From positions 62,001 to 126,000 of the forward strand of contig JAACZV010000006.1 of the NCBI GenBank assembly GCA_009996515.1: a stretch of DNA of 64,000 bases. The letters run 5' to 3'. This document shows, one piece after another, positions 43,779 through 52,371 of the stretch. Source of the DNA: Comamonadaceae bacterium. Lineage in GTDB: Bacteria > Pseudomonadota > Gammaproteobacteria > Burkholderiales > Burkholderiaceae_C. Made by a program: the position numbers and the translations under genes. How positions within the stretch are numbered: position 1 is the stretch's first letter; the number at the start of each line of letters is the position of its first letter. The notes beneath the pieces are model-generated. The model did not search any database. It was not told the DNA's origin and worked only from the letters and a program-made list of their open reading frames with translations.

Positions 43779-44423
43779 ATGGAGTTGCTGAATGACGCTC
43801 GAATTTTGCACACGATCTTGTTTGTAGTGCCGGTTGGCATCTTGCTTGCCTGGGTTCGGCTGCGGGAGCGTCAATGGATGCTCTCGTCCAAGAGGAAGCG
43901 AGCCGCAAGGGAGATGTTCAAGAAATCGGCGTGGAAGAAAGCCGCACCGCTGGATTTTCACTTCGCAATGACCGACGCTTTTGGTCAAAGTGTCGAGCTC
44001 AACGAAATGGCATTCATCGAAGCGCGACAGGCGCCTGTCCAACTGCTGCTGAACAGAATCAAGGCGGGGCCGTTTGTCCAGTATGTGGAGGAAGAGGGCA
44101 CCTATGTGGACCCGCGTCGTCCATGGGCGCAGCGATGGCTGCCGTTCGGCGTAATTTCGTTCGGTTCAATTCTGGCTGCCTCGTTTCTGGTCACGGCGCT
44201 GCTCTTTCTTGTGCTCCACACTTGGGCGAATTACGGGACGCTTGCGGCTACTGTCGTTGGCGCTGCCGTAGGAGTTCTGGGCGTGCTGTGGCTTTGGCTA
44301 ATGCTGATCTTTTCGCAGATGGCGGACGCGGCAAAGCGGGTTCTTAGGCCTGAACGCCATCGGGCTGCAGGTCAATTGCGCCAGCCTCGCGGCACCGAAT
44401 CCGTCGGCCAGGCTAATGAATGA
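43779..44423 (+). CDS. Cargo membrane protein of unknown function
   Basis: 214 residues from ATG 43779, with GAGG 6 bases upstream; the ORF-track start 39 codons earlier lacks such a site. One N-terminal helix (ILHTILFVVPVGILLAWV) is followed by a basic loop (LRERQWMLSSKRKRAAREMFKKSAWKKA). Next come a soluble segment (FHFAMTDAFGQSVELNEMAFIEA) and two C-terminal helices (FGSILAASFLVTALLFLVLHTWA and VVGAAVGVLGVLWLWLMLIF). No family recognised. It is divergent from the 335-residue gene across about 390 bases. Confidence 0.65.
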   Translation: MELLNDARILHTILFVVPVGILLAWVRLRERQWMLSSKRKRAAREMFKKSAWKKAAPLDFHFAMTDAFGQSVELNEMAFIEARQAPVQLLLNRIKAGPFVQYVEEEGTYVDPRRPWAQRWLPFGVISFGSILAASFLVTALLFLVLHTWANYGTLAATVVGAAVGVLGVLWLWLMLIFSQMADAAKRVLRPERHRAAGQLRQPRGTESVGQANE

Positions 44424-44557
44424 GCAATGAGGGCGGCCGCGCGAGTCACGTTCAAGGTGACTTGGCCGGACGCATGCACATCCGCAACGCCGCAGATTTG
44501 AGGCGCGCCTTGGCCTCCGGGGACTGCCTCCGCAGCCTCTGCCTGTCGATGGCGTGA
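44420..44557 (+). CDS. Possible small ORF overlapping the cargo membrane protein
   Basis: 45 codons beginning MSNEGGRASHVQGDLAGRMH, with its ATG overlapping the previous stop (ATGA at 44420-44423) and a TGA at 44557. The overlap supports coupled translation, but the ORF is short and has no recognisable motif, so it may be chance. Confidence 0.3.
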   Translation: MSNEGGRASHVQGDLAGRMHIRNAADLRRALASGDCLRSLCLSMA

Positions 44558-44559
44558 GT

Positions 44560-44715
44560 TCAGAGTGGCCTGCGGCGCTGCACCGGCATGTCTTCTGGAA
44601 CCTCAACCCCTTCGAGCACCATGTCCTCGGACAATGCGCTAGCGGAAGCGCCACGAGTAGCGATAGCCTGGCTCATCTCTTTGATGGACACCGATCTCGC
44701 GCGGTCGCCAAACAT
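44560..44715 (-). CDS. Small ORF between integrase remnant and cargo
   Basis: 51 codons starting MFGDRARSVSIKEMSQAIATRG and ending QRRRPL. The frame continues open upstream to about 44760 (FDPALKG before the ATG), so it could be the tail of a longer, broken protein. The acidic C-terminal part followed by a basic tail is antitoxin-like in composition only. Downstream of the truncated integrase on the same strand. Confidence 0.35.
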   Translation of the reverse strand: MFGDRARSVSIKEMSQAIATRGASASALSEDMVLEGVEVPEDMPVQRRRPL

Positions 44716-44741
44716 GCCCTTCAGAGCAGGATCAAACACAC

Positions 44742-44945
44742 CTACCGGCCGATGGCCGATTCAAAGGTCAGCCGCTCCGACGCTGCGCGCTGGACAAACA
44801 GGCCTCGCACCATCTCGTCTTCGGTGCGCCTGGCCCAGTCCTCGGCGTCTCGCTTGAGGCGGAAGGTCTTGATCGTGGTGGGAAAGCCCGTCTTGCGGAT
44901 GACGGCTTTCCAGGTGCCCGAGGGCGTCTTGACGAGGGTTGGCAT
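44742..44945 (-). pseudogene. Truncated tyrosine integrase (N-terminal arm-binding domain only)
   Basis: 67 residues from ATG 44945: MPTLVKTPSGTWKAVIRKTG, then FRLKRDAEDWARRTEDEMVRG and SERLTFESAIGR before a stop. This is the N-terminal DNA-binding segment of phage-type site-specific recombinases that use tRNA genes; the core and catalytic R-H-R-Y domain are missing. The next 180 bases carry an unrelated ORF, so the rest was deleted rather than frameshifted. It points away from the adjacent tRNA, the normal orientation. Confidence 0.8.
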
Positions 44946-45051
44946 CGGTACAGGTCGTGCTCGCAACTCGGCACTGTACTGAAGGAGCGTTTTCGGTACG
45001 CGTCACGGCGAGCAAAATGCCTGCAAACCCGCATCACTATTGGGATTGGGG

Positions 45052-45128
45052 TGGTAGGCCGTATTGGACTTGAACCAATGACCAAAGGATTATGAGTCCT
45101 CTGCTCTGACCAACTGAGCTAACGGCCC
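45052..45128 (-). tRNA. tRNA with CAT anticodon (Met, or Ile2)
   Basis: 77 bases on the minus strand. Acceptor GGGCCGT pairs with ACGGCCT (one G-T), followed by discriminator A and encoded CCA. D-arm GCTCAGTTGGTCAGAGC, anticodon arm AGGACTCATAATCCT with anticodon CAT, T-arm ATTGGTTCAAGTCCAAT. It is not an initiator by the acceptor and D-arm. CAT is read as elongator Met unless lysidine-modified to Ile2, which I cannot decide here. It serves as the integration site of the element to its left. Confidence 0.9.
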
Positions 45129-45162
45129 CTGGGAAAGAACTTCCGGGAAGCGCGGATTCTAG

Positions 45163-46170
45163 TCAACGTTGGCTCAGCGCCTGACCGACCATGCGCGACG
45201 TGATGTCGACGATCTGGATCATGCGGTCGTAGGCCATGCGCGTGGGGCCGATGACGCCCAGCGTGCCCACCACCTGGCCGTCCACCTCGTAGGGCGCGCT
45301 GACGATGGACAGCTCCTCGTAGGGCACGACCTGGCTCTCGCCGCCGATGTAGATGCGCACGCCCTCGGCGCGGCTGGAGTTGTCCAGCAGCCGCATCAGC
45401 TGGGTCTTCTGCTCGAACAGGTCGAACAGGCGGCGCAGGCTGCCCAGGTCATGGCTGAAGTCCTGAACGGCCAGCAGGTTGCGCTCGCCGGAGACGACCA
45501 CGCGCTCCTCCTCCTGGGCCATGGCCTCGCTGCCCACCTGCACGGCCGCGCTCATCAGGCCGGCGATCTCGCCGCGCAGCGCATCCACCTCGTGGCGCAG
45601 GCGCTCGCGCACGGCCTCGAGCGTGAGGCCCGCATAGCCGGCGTTGAGCCGGTTGCTGGCCTCGGCCAGCTCGGCCTGACTGTGGTCTTGGGCGGTGAAG
45701 ATGACGCGGTTCTGCACGTCGCCGTCTGGCGACACCAGGATGACCAGCACGCGCCGCTCGCCCAGGCGCAGGAACTCGATGTGGTGGAAGACGCTGGGCT
45801 TCCTGGGCGCCGTGACGACGCCGACGAAGCTCGACAGGTTGGACAGCATCTGCGCCGCGCTGGCGATGACGCGCTGCGGCTGGTCGGGCTGCAGCTGGGC
45901 CGTCTCCACGCCCACCAGGCTCGGCTGGGCCGTCAGCATGGTGTCGACGAACAGGCGGTAGCCGCGCGCGGTGGGCACGCGGCCGGCGCTGGTGTGGGGG
46001 CTGGCGATGAGGCCCAGCTCCTCCAGGTCGGCCATCACATTGCGTATGGTCGCGGGGCTGAGCTCCAGGCCCGAGGCCTTGGACAGCGTGCGCGAACCGA
46101 CCGGCTGACCGTCCGCGATATAGCGTTCGACCAGGGTTTTCAGCAGGGATTTGGAGCGCTCGTCGAGCAT
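45163..46170 (-). CDS. hrcA: Heat-inducible transcription repressor HrcA
   Basis: Repressor of class I heat-shock genes that binds CIRCE elements; 335 residues. N-terminal winged helix [55 protein letters not shown], then the GAF-like inserted dimer domain with [13 protein letters not shown]-like [16 protein letters not shown] and C-terminal [35 protein letters not shown]. All are diagnostic. It is divergent from nadK. I find no CIRCE (TTAGCACTC-N9-GAGTGCTAA) in front of hrcA or htpG here, so its targets (for example groESL) are elsewhere. Confidence 0.96.
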   Translation of the reverse strand: MLDERSKSLLKTLVERYIADGQPVGSRTLSKASGLELSPATIRNVMADLEELGLIASPHTSAGRVPTARGYRLFVDTMLTAQPSLVGVETAQLQPDQPQRVIASAAQMLSNLSSFVGVVTAPRKPSVFHHIEFLRLGERRVLVILVSPDGDVQNRVIFTAQDHSQAELAEASNRLNAGYAGLTLEAVRERLRHEVDALRGEIAGLMSAAVQVGSEAMAQEEERVVVSGERNLLAVQDFSHDLGSLRRLFDLFEQKTQLMRLLDNSSRAEGVRIYIGGESQVVPYEELSIVSAPYEVDGQVVGTLGVIGPTRMAYDRMIQIVDITSRMVGQALSQR

Positions 46171-46297
46171 GTCGCCATTTTAGGTTCTTGCGTCTCAGGC
46201 CGCCCGGGCGCGCAGCGCACCGCCCTGGCGCCGACCGACTCTATGACACCCCCGTTTCTCCCATGAAGGGCAAAACCCCTGTGGTGTAATTTGAAGC

Positions 46298-47164
46298 ATG
46301 GCCGAGCGCTTCAGACATGTCGCCATCGTGGGCAAGCATCAGGCGCCGGGCATCAAGCCGGTGCTGGAGGAGATTGCACAGTTTTTGTGCAGCCAGGGGT
46401 TGGATGTCTCGCTGGAGGCGGAGACGGCCCAGAACACCGGCTTGAGCGGTTATGACGCGCTGTCCCACGACGAGCTGGGCCGGGTCTGCGACCTCGCCGT
46501 CGTCGTCGGCGGCGACGGCACCATGCTGGGCTTCGCCCGCGAGATGGCCCGCCATGGGCTGCCGCTGGTGGGCATCAACCAGGGGCGCCTGGGCTTCATC
46601 ACCGACATCCCGTTCGAGCGCTGGCGCGAGTCGCTGGCGCCCATCCTGGCCGGCGACTACGAGGTGGAGCCGCGCACCATGCTGGAAGGCGCCGTCTGGC
46701 GCGATGGCGAATCCATCTTCTCGGGCCAGGCGCTCAACGACGTGGTGCTGAGCCGCGGCCAGACGGCCAGCATGATCGAGCTGCGCATCCACGCCGGCGC
46801 CGAGCTGGTCGCCAACATCCGCGCCGACGGCGTCATCGTCGCCACGCCCACGGGCTCCACCGCCTACTCGCTGTCGGCGGGCGGCCCCATCATGCATCCC
46901 AGCATCGCCGGCTGGCTGCTGGTGCCCATTGCCTCGCATACCTTGTCCAACCGGCCCATCGTGCTGCCGGACCTGGGCGACGTCAGCCTGGAGATCGTCG
47001 CCGGCCGCGACGCCTCGGTGAACTTCGACATGCAGAGCCTCGCCAGCCTGCTGCACGGCGACCGCATCACGGTGCGGCGCAGCCAGCATTGCGTGCGCTT
47101 CCTGCATCCCAAGGGCTGGAGCTACTACGCGACGCTGCGCCGCAAGCTGCGCTGGTACGAGTAA
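46298..47164 (+). CDS. nadK: NAD kinase
   Basis: ATP-dependent (or polyphosphate-dependent) NAD phosphorylation to NADP; 288 residues. Conserved GGDGT in [19 protein letters not shown], NxGxLGF in [13 protein letters not shown], and the signature [20 protein letters not shown] followed by [15 protein letters not shown]. Start ATG 46298 fits the family N-terminus ([11 protein letters not shown]). It opens the nadK-recN-rapZ series; recN follows 5 bases later. Confidence 0.96.
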   Translation: MAERFRHVAIVGKHQAPGIKPVLEEIAQFLCSQGLDVSLEAETAQNTGLSGYDALSHDELGRVCDLAVVVGGDGTMLGFAREMARHGLPLVGINQGRLGFITDIPFERWRESLAPILAGDYEVEPRTMLEGAVWRDGESIFSGQALNDVVLSRGQTASMIELRIHAGAELVANIRADGVIVATPTGSTAYSLSAGGPIMHPSIAGWLLVPIASHTLSNRPIVLPDLGDVSLEIVAGRDASVNFDMQSLASLLHGDRITVRRSQHCVRFLHPKGWSYYATLRRKLRWYE

Positions 47165-47169
47165 CAACC

Positions 47170-48876
47170 ATGCTGCGCCACCTCTCCCTCAAAGACTTCG
47201 TCATCGTCCCCAGCCTGGAGCTCGCCTTCGAGCCCGGCTTTGCCGTGCTGACCGGCGAGACCGGCGCGGGCAAGTCCATCCTCATCGACGCCTTGCAGCT
47301 GGCCCTGGGCGGCCGGGGCGACGCCGGCGTGGTGCGCGAGGGCGCCGCCAAGGCCGAGATCTGCGCCGAGTTCGACACGCCGGCCCACCTGCGCGCCTGG
47401 CTGGACGAGGCCGGCTTCGACACCTCGGGGACGGCCGACGACACGCTGCTGCTGCGCCGCGTCATCGACGCGGCAGGCAAGAGCCGCGCCTGGATCAACG
47501 GCGGCGCCGCCACGCTGACGCAGCTGCGCGAGCTGGCCGACCATCTGCTGGACATCCACGGCCAGCACGCCTGGCAAGGCCTGACCCGCCCGGCCGCCGT
47601 GCGCGAGCTGCTGGACGGCTTCGCCGGGCTGGACACCGCGCCGCTGGCGCGCGCCCACGCGGCCTGGAAGCAGGCGGCCGAGGCCTTGCAGAAGGCGCAA
47701 GGCCAGCAGGCCGACGCGCAGCGCGAGCGCGAGCGCCTGGCCTGGCAGATCGGCGAGCTGGACGGCCTCGCGCCGGCCGAGGGCGAGTGGGAGGAGCTGA
47801 ACGCCGAACATGAGCGCCTGTCCCACGGCCAGTCCCTCATCGACGCGGCCAAGTCGGCGCTGGACGCGCTGGACGAGGCCGAACCCAGCGCCCAGTCGCT
47901 CGCCGGCGGCGCGCTGGACCAGCTCGAACGCGTGCTGGACCACGACGCCCGCCTGCTGCCCGCCGTGCAGGCCTTGCGCGACGTGCAGGCCCAGCTGCAG
48001 GACGCCAGCCACACGCTGTCGGCCTATCTGCACAAGGCCGACCTCGATCCGGCCCGGCTGGCCGAGCTGGACGAGCGCGTGTCGGCCTGGATGACGCTGG
48101 CGCGCCGCTACCGCCGCCAGCCGCAGGAGCTGCCGGCCCTGCTGGCGCAATGGCGCGCCGAGCTGGCCGCGCTGGACGCCGCCAGCGATCCGGCCAAACT
48201 GGAAGAGGCGCTGGCCGCGGCCCGCAAGGCCTTCGATGCCGAAGCCAAGACCGCGACCAAGGCCAGGAAGGACGCGGCCCCCCGGCTCGCATCCGCCGTC
48301 ACCGCCGCGATGCAGCAGCTGGGCATGGCGGGCGGCCGCTTCGACATCGCGCTCAATGCCACCGACGGCCCGCAGAGCTACGGCCTGGAGTCCGCCGAGT
48401 TCCTGGTCGCCGGCCACGCCGGCAGCACGCCGCGGCCGCTGGCCAAGGTGGCCTCGGGCGGCGAGCTGTCGCGCATCGCGCTGGCCATCGCCGTGACGGC
48501 CAGCCAGGCCGCCAGCGACAGCGCGCCCGGCACGCTGATCTTCGACGAGATCGACGTGGGCATAGGCGGCGCGGTCGCCGAGACGGTGGGCCGGCTGATG
48601 AAGCAGCTGGGCCATGCCGCCGATGGCCGGCGCCAGGTGCTGGCCGTCACCCACCTGCCCCAGGTCGCCGCCTGTGCCGACCGCCACCTCGTCGTCGCCA
48701 AGGCCTTGCAGGGCGCAAGCACCGTCAGCTCGGTGAGCCCGGTGGCCGGCGAGGCCCGCGTCGCCGAGATCGCCCGCATGCTGGGCGGCGAGCGCCTGTC
48801 GTCCACCAGCCTCGCGCATGCGCAGGAGATGCTGGATGCGTCCACCACCGCCCAACCACGCAAGGCCAGGTCATGA
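47170..48876 (+). CDS. recN: DNA repair protein RecN
   Basis: SMC-like ATPase that acts in double-strand-break repair; 568 residues from ATG 47170 ([18 protein letters not shown]). Walker A GETGAGKS at about 29-36 with [16 protein letters not shown]; a central coiled-coil rich in Q/E/R/A; the signature [17 protein letters not shown]; Walker [21 protein letters not shown]; and [17 protein letters not shown]. In Burkholderiales recN next to nadK is conserved. Its stop overlaps the next start (ATGA). Confidence 0.96.
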   Translation: MLRHLSLKDFVIVPSLELAFEPGFAVLTGETGAGKSILIDALQLALGGRGDAGVVREGAAKAEICAEFDTPAHLRAWLDEAGFDTSGTADDTLLLRRVIDAAGKSRAWINGGAATLTQLRELADHLLDIHGQHAWQGLTRPAAVRELLDGFAGLDTAPLARAHAAWKQAAEALQKAQGQQADAQRERERLAWQIGELDGLAPAEGEWEELNAEHERLSHGQSLIDAAKSALDALDEAEPSAQSLAGGALDQLERVLDHDARLLPAVQALRDVQAQLQDASHTLSAYLHKADLDPARLAELDERVSAWMTLARRYRRQPQELPALLAQWRAELAALDAASDPAKLEEALAAARKAFDAEAKTATKARKDAAPRLASAVTAAMQQLGMAGGRFDIALNATDGPQSYGLESAEFLVAGHAGSTPRPLAKVASGGELSRIALAIAVTASQAASDSAPGTLIFDEIDVGIGGAVAETVGRLMKQLGHAADGRRQVLAVTHLPQVAACADRHLVVAKALQGASTVSSVSPVAGEARVAEIARMLGGERLSSTSLAHAQEMLDASTTAQPRKARS

Positions 48877-49787
48877 CCCCGGACACCGAACTGCAGGGTG
48901 ACGTCGTGCTGCTGACGGGCATGTCCGGCGGCGGCAAGTCGGTGGCCATGCATGCGCTGGAGGATGCCGGCTATTTCTGCGTCGACAACCTGCCGGCCGA
49001 GCTGCTGCTGGACTTCCTCAAGCTGGAGCAGCAGCGCGGCGAGCGCCGCGTCGCCATCGCGGTGGACGTGCGCTCCGCCAGCTCCCTGCCGCTGCTGCTG
49101 CCGCTGCTCAAGAGCCTGCGTGCCAGCGGCGTGGCCGTGCGCTCGGTCTTCCTGGACGCCAGCAACGAGGCGCTGATGCGGCGCTTCTCCGAGACGCGCC
49201 GCCCGCACCCGCTGCGCGAGGATCGCGACACCAGCTTCGGCACGCTGGACGGCGGCGCCGACGACGGCCACCGCCTGCTGCTGGACGCCATCAAGCTGGA
49301 GCGCGAGCTGCTGGGCGGGCTCAGGGCCGAGTCCACCGTCATCGACACCAGCCAGCTGCGCCCGGCCCAGCTGCGCGCCTGGCTGGCCGACCTCGTCGGC
49401 CCCAATGCCGGCGCCAAGCTGACGCTGGTCTTCGAGAGCTTCGCCTTCAAGCATGGCGTGCCCAGCGACGCCGACTTCGTCTTCGACGTGCGCGTGCTGC
49501 CCAACCCCTATTACGACCGCGAGCTGCGCCCGCTGACCGGCCGCGACGCACCGGTGGCGGCCTACCTGGCCGCCCAGCCCGAGGTGGGCCTGATGATGGG
49601 CCAGATCGCCGGCTTCCTGTCGCGCTGGCTGCCCAACTTCGCGGCCGACCAGCGCAGCTACCTGACCGTCGCCATCGGCTGCACGGGCGGCCAGCACCGG
49701 TCGGTCTACCTGGTCGAGATGCTGGCACGGCAGTTCGGCCACCACGGCCATGTGCTGAAGCGCCACCGCGAGCTGGACGCCAGGTGA
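48873..49787 (+). CDS. rapZ: RNase adapter protein RapZ
   Basis: Nucleotide-binding adaptor that in enterobacteria guides RNase E to sRNA GlmZ; 304 residues. P-loop GMSGGGKS at about 16-23, Walker-B-like [39 protein letters not shown], and [20 protein letters not shown], all diagnostic. The usual ptsN/hprK cell-wall or PTS neighbours are not next to it; recN precedes it with a 4-base overlap. A dyad after the stop may end the nadK-recN-rapZ transcript. Confidence 0.95.
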   Translation: MTPDTELQGDVVLLTGMSGGGKSVAMHALEDAGYFCVDNLPAELLLDFLKLEQQRGERRVAIAVDVRSASSLPLLLPLLKSLRASGVAVRSVFLDASNEALMRRFSETRRPHPLREDRDTSFGTLDGGADDGHRLLLDAIKLERELLGGLRAESTVIDTSQLRPAQLRAWLADLVGPNAGAKLTLVFESFAFKHGVPSDADFVFDVRVLPNPYYDRELRPLTGRDAPVAAYLAAQPEVGLMMGQIAGFLSRWLPNFAADQRSYLTVAIGCTGGQHRSVYLVEMLARQFGHHGHVLKRHRELDAR

Positions 49788-49833
49788 TGTGAGCCCCTCG
49801 CCCGGGCGCGCTCGCTGAACGCGAGGGCACATC
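49786..49833 (+). terminator. Hairpin downstream of rapZ
   Basis: GATGTGAGCCCCTCGC (49786-49801) can pair with GCGAGGGCACATC (49821-49833) with a small bulge, across a 19-base loop. No T run. It lies between rapZ and the BlaI operator and probably reduces read-through. Confidence 0.4.
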
Positions 49834-49881
49834 GCCAGCGCGGGCCGGCTTGGAGCGGCACGGCGCTCGGCCCGCCATGAA

Positions 49882-49931
49882 TTTCAGAACTTTTGTTCTA
49901 GACAACAAGTTCTAGAACAGTTATTCTGAAA
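49882..49931. promoter_or_regulatory. Nested palindromic operator before the BlaI-type gene
   Basis: Two dyads share one axis at 49906.5: an inner pair TGTTCTAG (49894-49901) / CTAGAACA (49912-49919) and an outer pair TTTCAGAA (49882-49889) / TTCTGAAA (49924-49931). AT-rich against its surroundings and ending 2 bases before the BlaI ATG. BlaI/MecI dimers bind such dyads in their own promoters, so this is the expected autoregulatory operator, here with two sites. Confidence 0.75.
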
Positions 49932-49933
49932 CC

Positions 49934-50326
49934 ATGAAATCCGCCCCCCCTCCCCCGGCCCGCCCCACGGCCGCCGAGCTGGACCTGCTGCAGGTCTTGT
50001 GGCGGCTGGGGCCCGCCGATGCCAAGACCGTGCACGAGGCCTTGCTGGCCGAGCGCCCCGACGCCAGCTATGCCACCGTGCTGCGCCAGCTGCAGGTCAT
50101 GCACGGCAAAGGCCTGCTCAGCCGCGACGAGAGCCAGCGCCCGCAGGTCTATGCGCCCGTGCAGGCGCAGGACAAGCTGCAGCAATCGCTGGTCAGGGAC
50201 TTCATCGCCAAGGCCTTCGCCGGCTCCGGCAAGGCGCTGGTACTGGCGGCGCTGAAGAGCCATGTCAGCGCCAAGGAGCGCGCGGAGATCCGCCAGTTGC
50301 TGGCCAGGGGCGGAGACGACGCATGA
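49934..50326 (+). CDS. BlaI/MecI/CopY family transcriptional repressor
   Basis: 130 residues. Winged helix of the penicillinase-repressor family: TAAELDLLQVLWRLGPADAKTVHEAL and SYATVLRQLQVMHGKGLLSRDES with the basic wing, then a C-terminal dimerisation helix pair (LVRDFIAKAFAGSGKALVLAALKSH). Family members repress beta-lactamase or cell-wall genes until cleaved by a BlaR1-type protease. Here the gene overlaps (ATGA) a M56-peptidase fusion, the counterpart of BlaR1, which supports one regulatory pair. Confidence 0.92.
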   Translation: MKSAPPPPARPTAAELDLLQVLWRLGPADAKTVHEALLAERPDASYATVLRQLQVMHGKGLLSRDESQRPQVYAPVQAQDKLQQSLVRDFIAKAFAGSGKALVLAALKSHVSAKERAEIRQLLARGGDDA

Positions 50327-52044
50327 CCCTGGACGTCGCCATCCACGCCTGGGGCTGGGCCCTGCTGAACTTCGTCTGGCAGGGCGCCCTGGTCGGCGCC
50401 GTGGCCGCGCTGCTGCTGGCGCTGTTGCGTGGTGCGTCGGCGCGCCGGCGCTACGCCGTCTGCGCCACCAGCCTGGCGCTGTGCCTGGGCCTGCCGCTGG
50501 CGCAGTGCCTGGACCTGTCGCCCACCGAGACTGAATTCGTCGGCGAGCTGTCGGCGCTGGCCCGGCAACTGCCGGCGCTCGTCAGCGCCTGGGCGCTGGG
50601 CACGGCGCTGATGCTGGGCCGCCTGGCGCTGGGCCTGGTCTGGGTGGGCCGCGCGCGGCGCCGCAGCACGCCGGCGCCTGCCGAATGGCAGGCGCGGCTG
50701 GACACCCTGGCGCGCCGCCTGGGCCTGCGCCGCACCGTCAGCCTGCGCCTGCTGGACGGGCTGGCCGGCCCCATCACGCTGGGCTCGCTCAGGCCCTGCG
50801 TGCTGCTGCCCGCGGCGTTGCTGAGCCGCCTGCCCGTGGAGCTGCTGGAGGCCTTGCTGGCCCACGAGCTGGCCCATGTGCGGCGCTGGGACTATCTCGC
50901 CAACCTGCTGCAGAGCGCCGTCGAGGCCCTGCTGTTCTTCCATCCCGTCGTCTGGTGGCTGTCGGCGCGCATGCGTCACGAGCGCGAGCTGGTGGCCGAC
51001 GAAATCTCGGCCCAGCTCGTCGGCGACTCACGCCGCCTGGCACTGGCCCTGCACGCCCTGTCCGAACTGACTCACTCCTCCATGAACTCTTCCCCCGCCC
51101 TGGCCGCCCGTGGCGGCGACCTGCTCGCCCGCATCGAGCGCCTGCTCGCACCCCGCCCCCGCGCCACCGGCTGGAAGCTGGCGCTGCCGGCCCTGCTGAT
51201 CGCGGCGACCAGCTTCGTCGTCCAGGCCCGCACCAAGGACAGCCCCCGCACTCCCGACACGCCCGCCGCCGTGGCCAGCGCCGCCGCCGAGGCGCCGCCG
51301 CTGCGCCTGCCGGTGAATGCCAAGCATGTGGTCGTCGTCGATGACGCGACCGGCAAGGTGCTGATGGCGCGCGACGCCGACGCCGTCGTGCCCATCGCGT
51401 CGCTGACCAAGCTGCTGACGGCCATGGTGGTGCTGGACGCCAAGCTGGACCCGGCCGAGAAGCTGCGCATCACCAGCGACGACGTGGACACGCTCAAGCA
51501 CAGCCGCTCGCGCGTGCGCGTCGGCACGCAGATGAGCCGGCTGGCGGCGCTGGAGCTGGCGCTGATGGAATCGGAGAACCGCGCGGCGGCGGCGCTGGCG
51601 CGCACCTTCCCCGGCGGCGAGGCCGGCTTCGCCAAGGCCATGCAGGCCAAGATCCAGGCGCTGGGGCTGAAGCACACGGCCATCAGCGACCCCACGGGCC
51701 TGTCGCCGGCCAACACCTCCACGGCCACCGAGATGGCCGCCATCACGGCCGCCGCGGCGCGCTACCGCGAGATCGAGCGCATCACCAGTTCCAGCAAGGC
51801 CAAGGTGCCGGTGGACGGACGGGCGCGCGAGGTGCGCAACACCAACCGGCTGGTGGGCGCCAAGGGCTGGAACATCCGCGTCTCCAAGACCGGCTACACC
51901 GAGGAAGCCGGCCGCTGCCTGGCCATGCGCATCCTGAGCGGCAAGCGCCCCGTCACCGTCGTGCTGCTGGATGCCGACGGCTCGGCCCACCGGCTGCGGG
52001 ACGCGGCGCTGATCCGCAAGTCGCTGGCCAAGCAGGCCTTGTGA
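50323..52044 (+). CDS. Fusion of BlaR1-like M56 metallopeptidase with S11 D-Ala-D-Ala peptidase domain
   Basis: 573 residues. Residues 1-300 form a membrane-embedded BlaR1/M56 domain with several helices and the zinc motif HELAH at 181-185 and the RHERELVADE ligand region at 218-227. After a helix (LALPALLIAATSFVVQA) and a Pro/Ala linker, residues about 335-570 form a PBP7-like S11 domain with SLTK (360-363), SEN (417-419) and KTG (522-524). BlaR1 itself carries a class D beta-lactamase-like sensor; replacing it with an S11 domain that may still be catalytic is unusual. Probable role: sensing beta-lactams or peptidoglycan fragments outside and cleaving the BlaI partner inside. This is inference. 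Confidence 0.88.
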   Translation: MTLDVAIHAWGWALLNFVWQGALVGAVAALLLALLRGASARRRYAVCATSLALCLGLPLAQCLDLSPTETEFVGELSALARQLPALVSAWALGTALMLGRLALGLVWVGRARRRSTPAPAEWQARLDTLARRLGLRRTVSLRLLDGLAGPITLGSLRPCVLLPAALLSRLPVELLEALLAHELAHVRRWDYLANLLQSAVEALLFFHPVVWWLSARMRHERELVADEISAQLVGDSRRLALALHALSELTHSSMNSSPALAARGGDLLARIERLLAPRPRATGWKLALPALLIAATSFVVQARTKDSPRTPDTPAAVASAAAEAPPLRLPVNAKHVVVVDDATGKVLMARDADAVVPIASLTKLLTAMVVLDAKLDPAEKLRITSDDVDTLKHSRSRVRVGTQMSRLAALELALMESENRAAAALARTFPGGEAGFAKAMQAKIQALGLKHTAISDPTGLSPANTSTATEMAAITAAAARYREIERITSSSKAKVPVDGRAREVRNTNRLVGAKGWNIRVSKTGYTEEAGRCLAMRILSGKRPVTVVLLDADGSAHRLRDAALIRKSLAKQAL

Positions 52045-52065
52045 AGGCGCTCGCGCGGCCCGGGC

Positions 52066-52368
52066 TCAGCTCTCCGCCGCGTCGGCCTCGCCCAGCAGCA
52101 GCGCCAGCAGCACCGCCGTGCCCAGGGGCATGAAGACGACGATGGCCACGAACCAGGGCCAGAAGGCCCGCCCCGTGCGCCGCACCAGCTGCATCATGAA
52201 CACGCAATGCATGGCGCCGGCCACGACCAGGCCCAGCGCCGAGAGCACGATCAGGCTGGCGGGCGGCTCGCCGTCCTGGGTGCTGCTGATGATCTGCCAC
52301 AGGCAAAAGCCGGCGATGACCAGCGTGATCAGCGCGTACTCGATGCCGCTCTTGACTTGGGCTTTCAT
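52066..52368 (-). CDS. Small three-helix membrane protein of unknown function
   Basis: 100 residues with three predicted helices: ALITLVIAGFCLWQII, LIVLSALGLVVAGAMHCVFMMQLV and FWPWFVAIVVFMPLGTAVLLALLL. Composition matches the chromosome. It lies 3 bases downstream of mutY on the same strand and is convergent with the M56/S11 gene. No family recognised. Confidence 0.65.
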   Translation of the reverse strand: MKAQVKSGIEYALITLVIAGFCLWQIISSTQDGEPPASLIVLSALGLVVAGAMHCVFMMQLVRRTGRAFWPWFVAIVVFMPLGTAVLLALLLGEADAAES

Positions 52369-52371
52369 GGC

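Larger units (their letters stand above)
42025..45097. mobile_element. Remnant tRNA-linked integrative element
   Basis: Bounded on the left by a 46-base tRNA 3'-end fragment (42025-42070) and on the right by the same segment inside an intact tRNA (45052-45097), both in the same orientation, matching 40 of 46 positions. A tyrosine integrase N-terminus starts about 107 bases from the tRNA and points inward. The interior is visibly less GC-rich and uses A/T-ending codons, unlike both flanks. The integrase is truncated, so the element is probably fixed. The six differences lie in the T-stem and are compensatory, so the fragment came from a different tRNA copy. Confidence 0.7.

Noticed and set aside
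46171-46297. CIRCE element before hrcA
   Set aside because: No TTAGCACTC/GAGTGCTAA or close variant found in the gap between hrcA and nadK.
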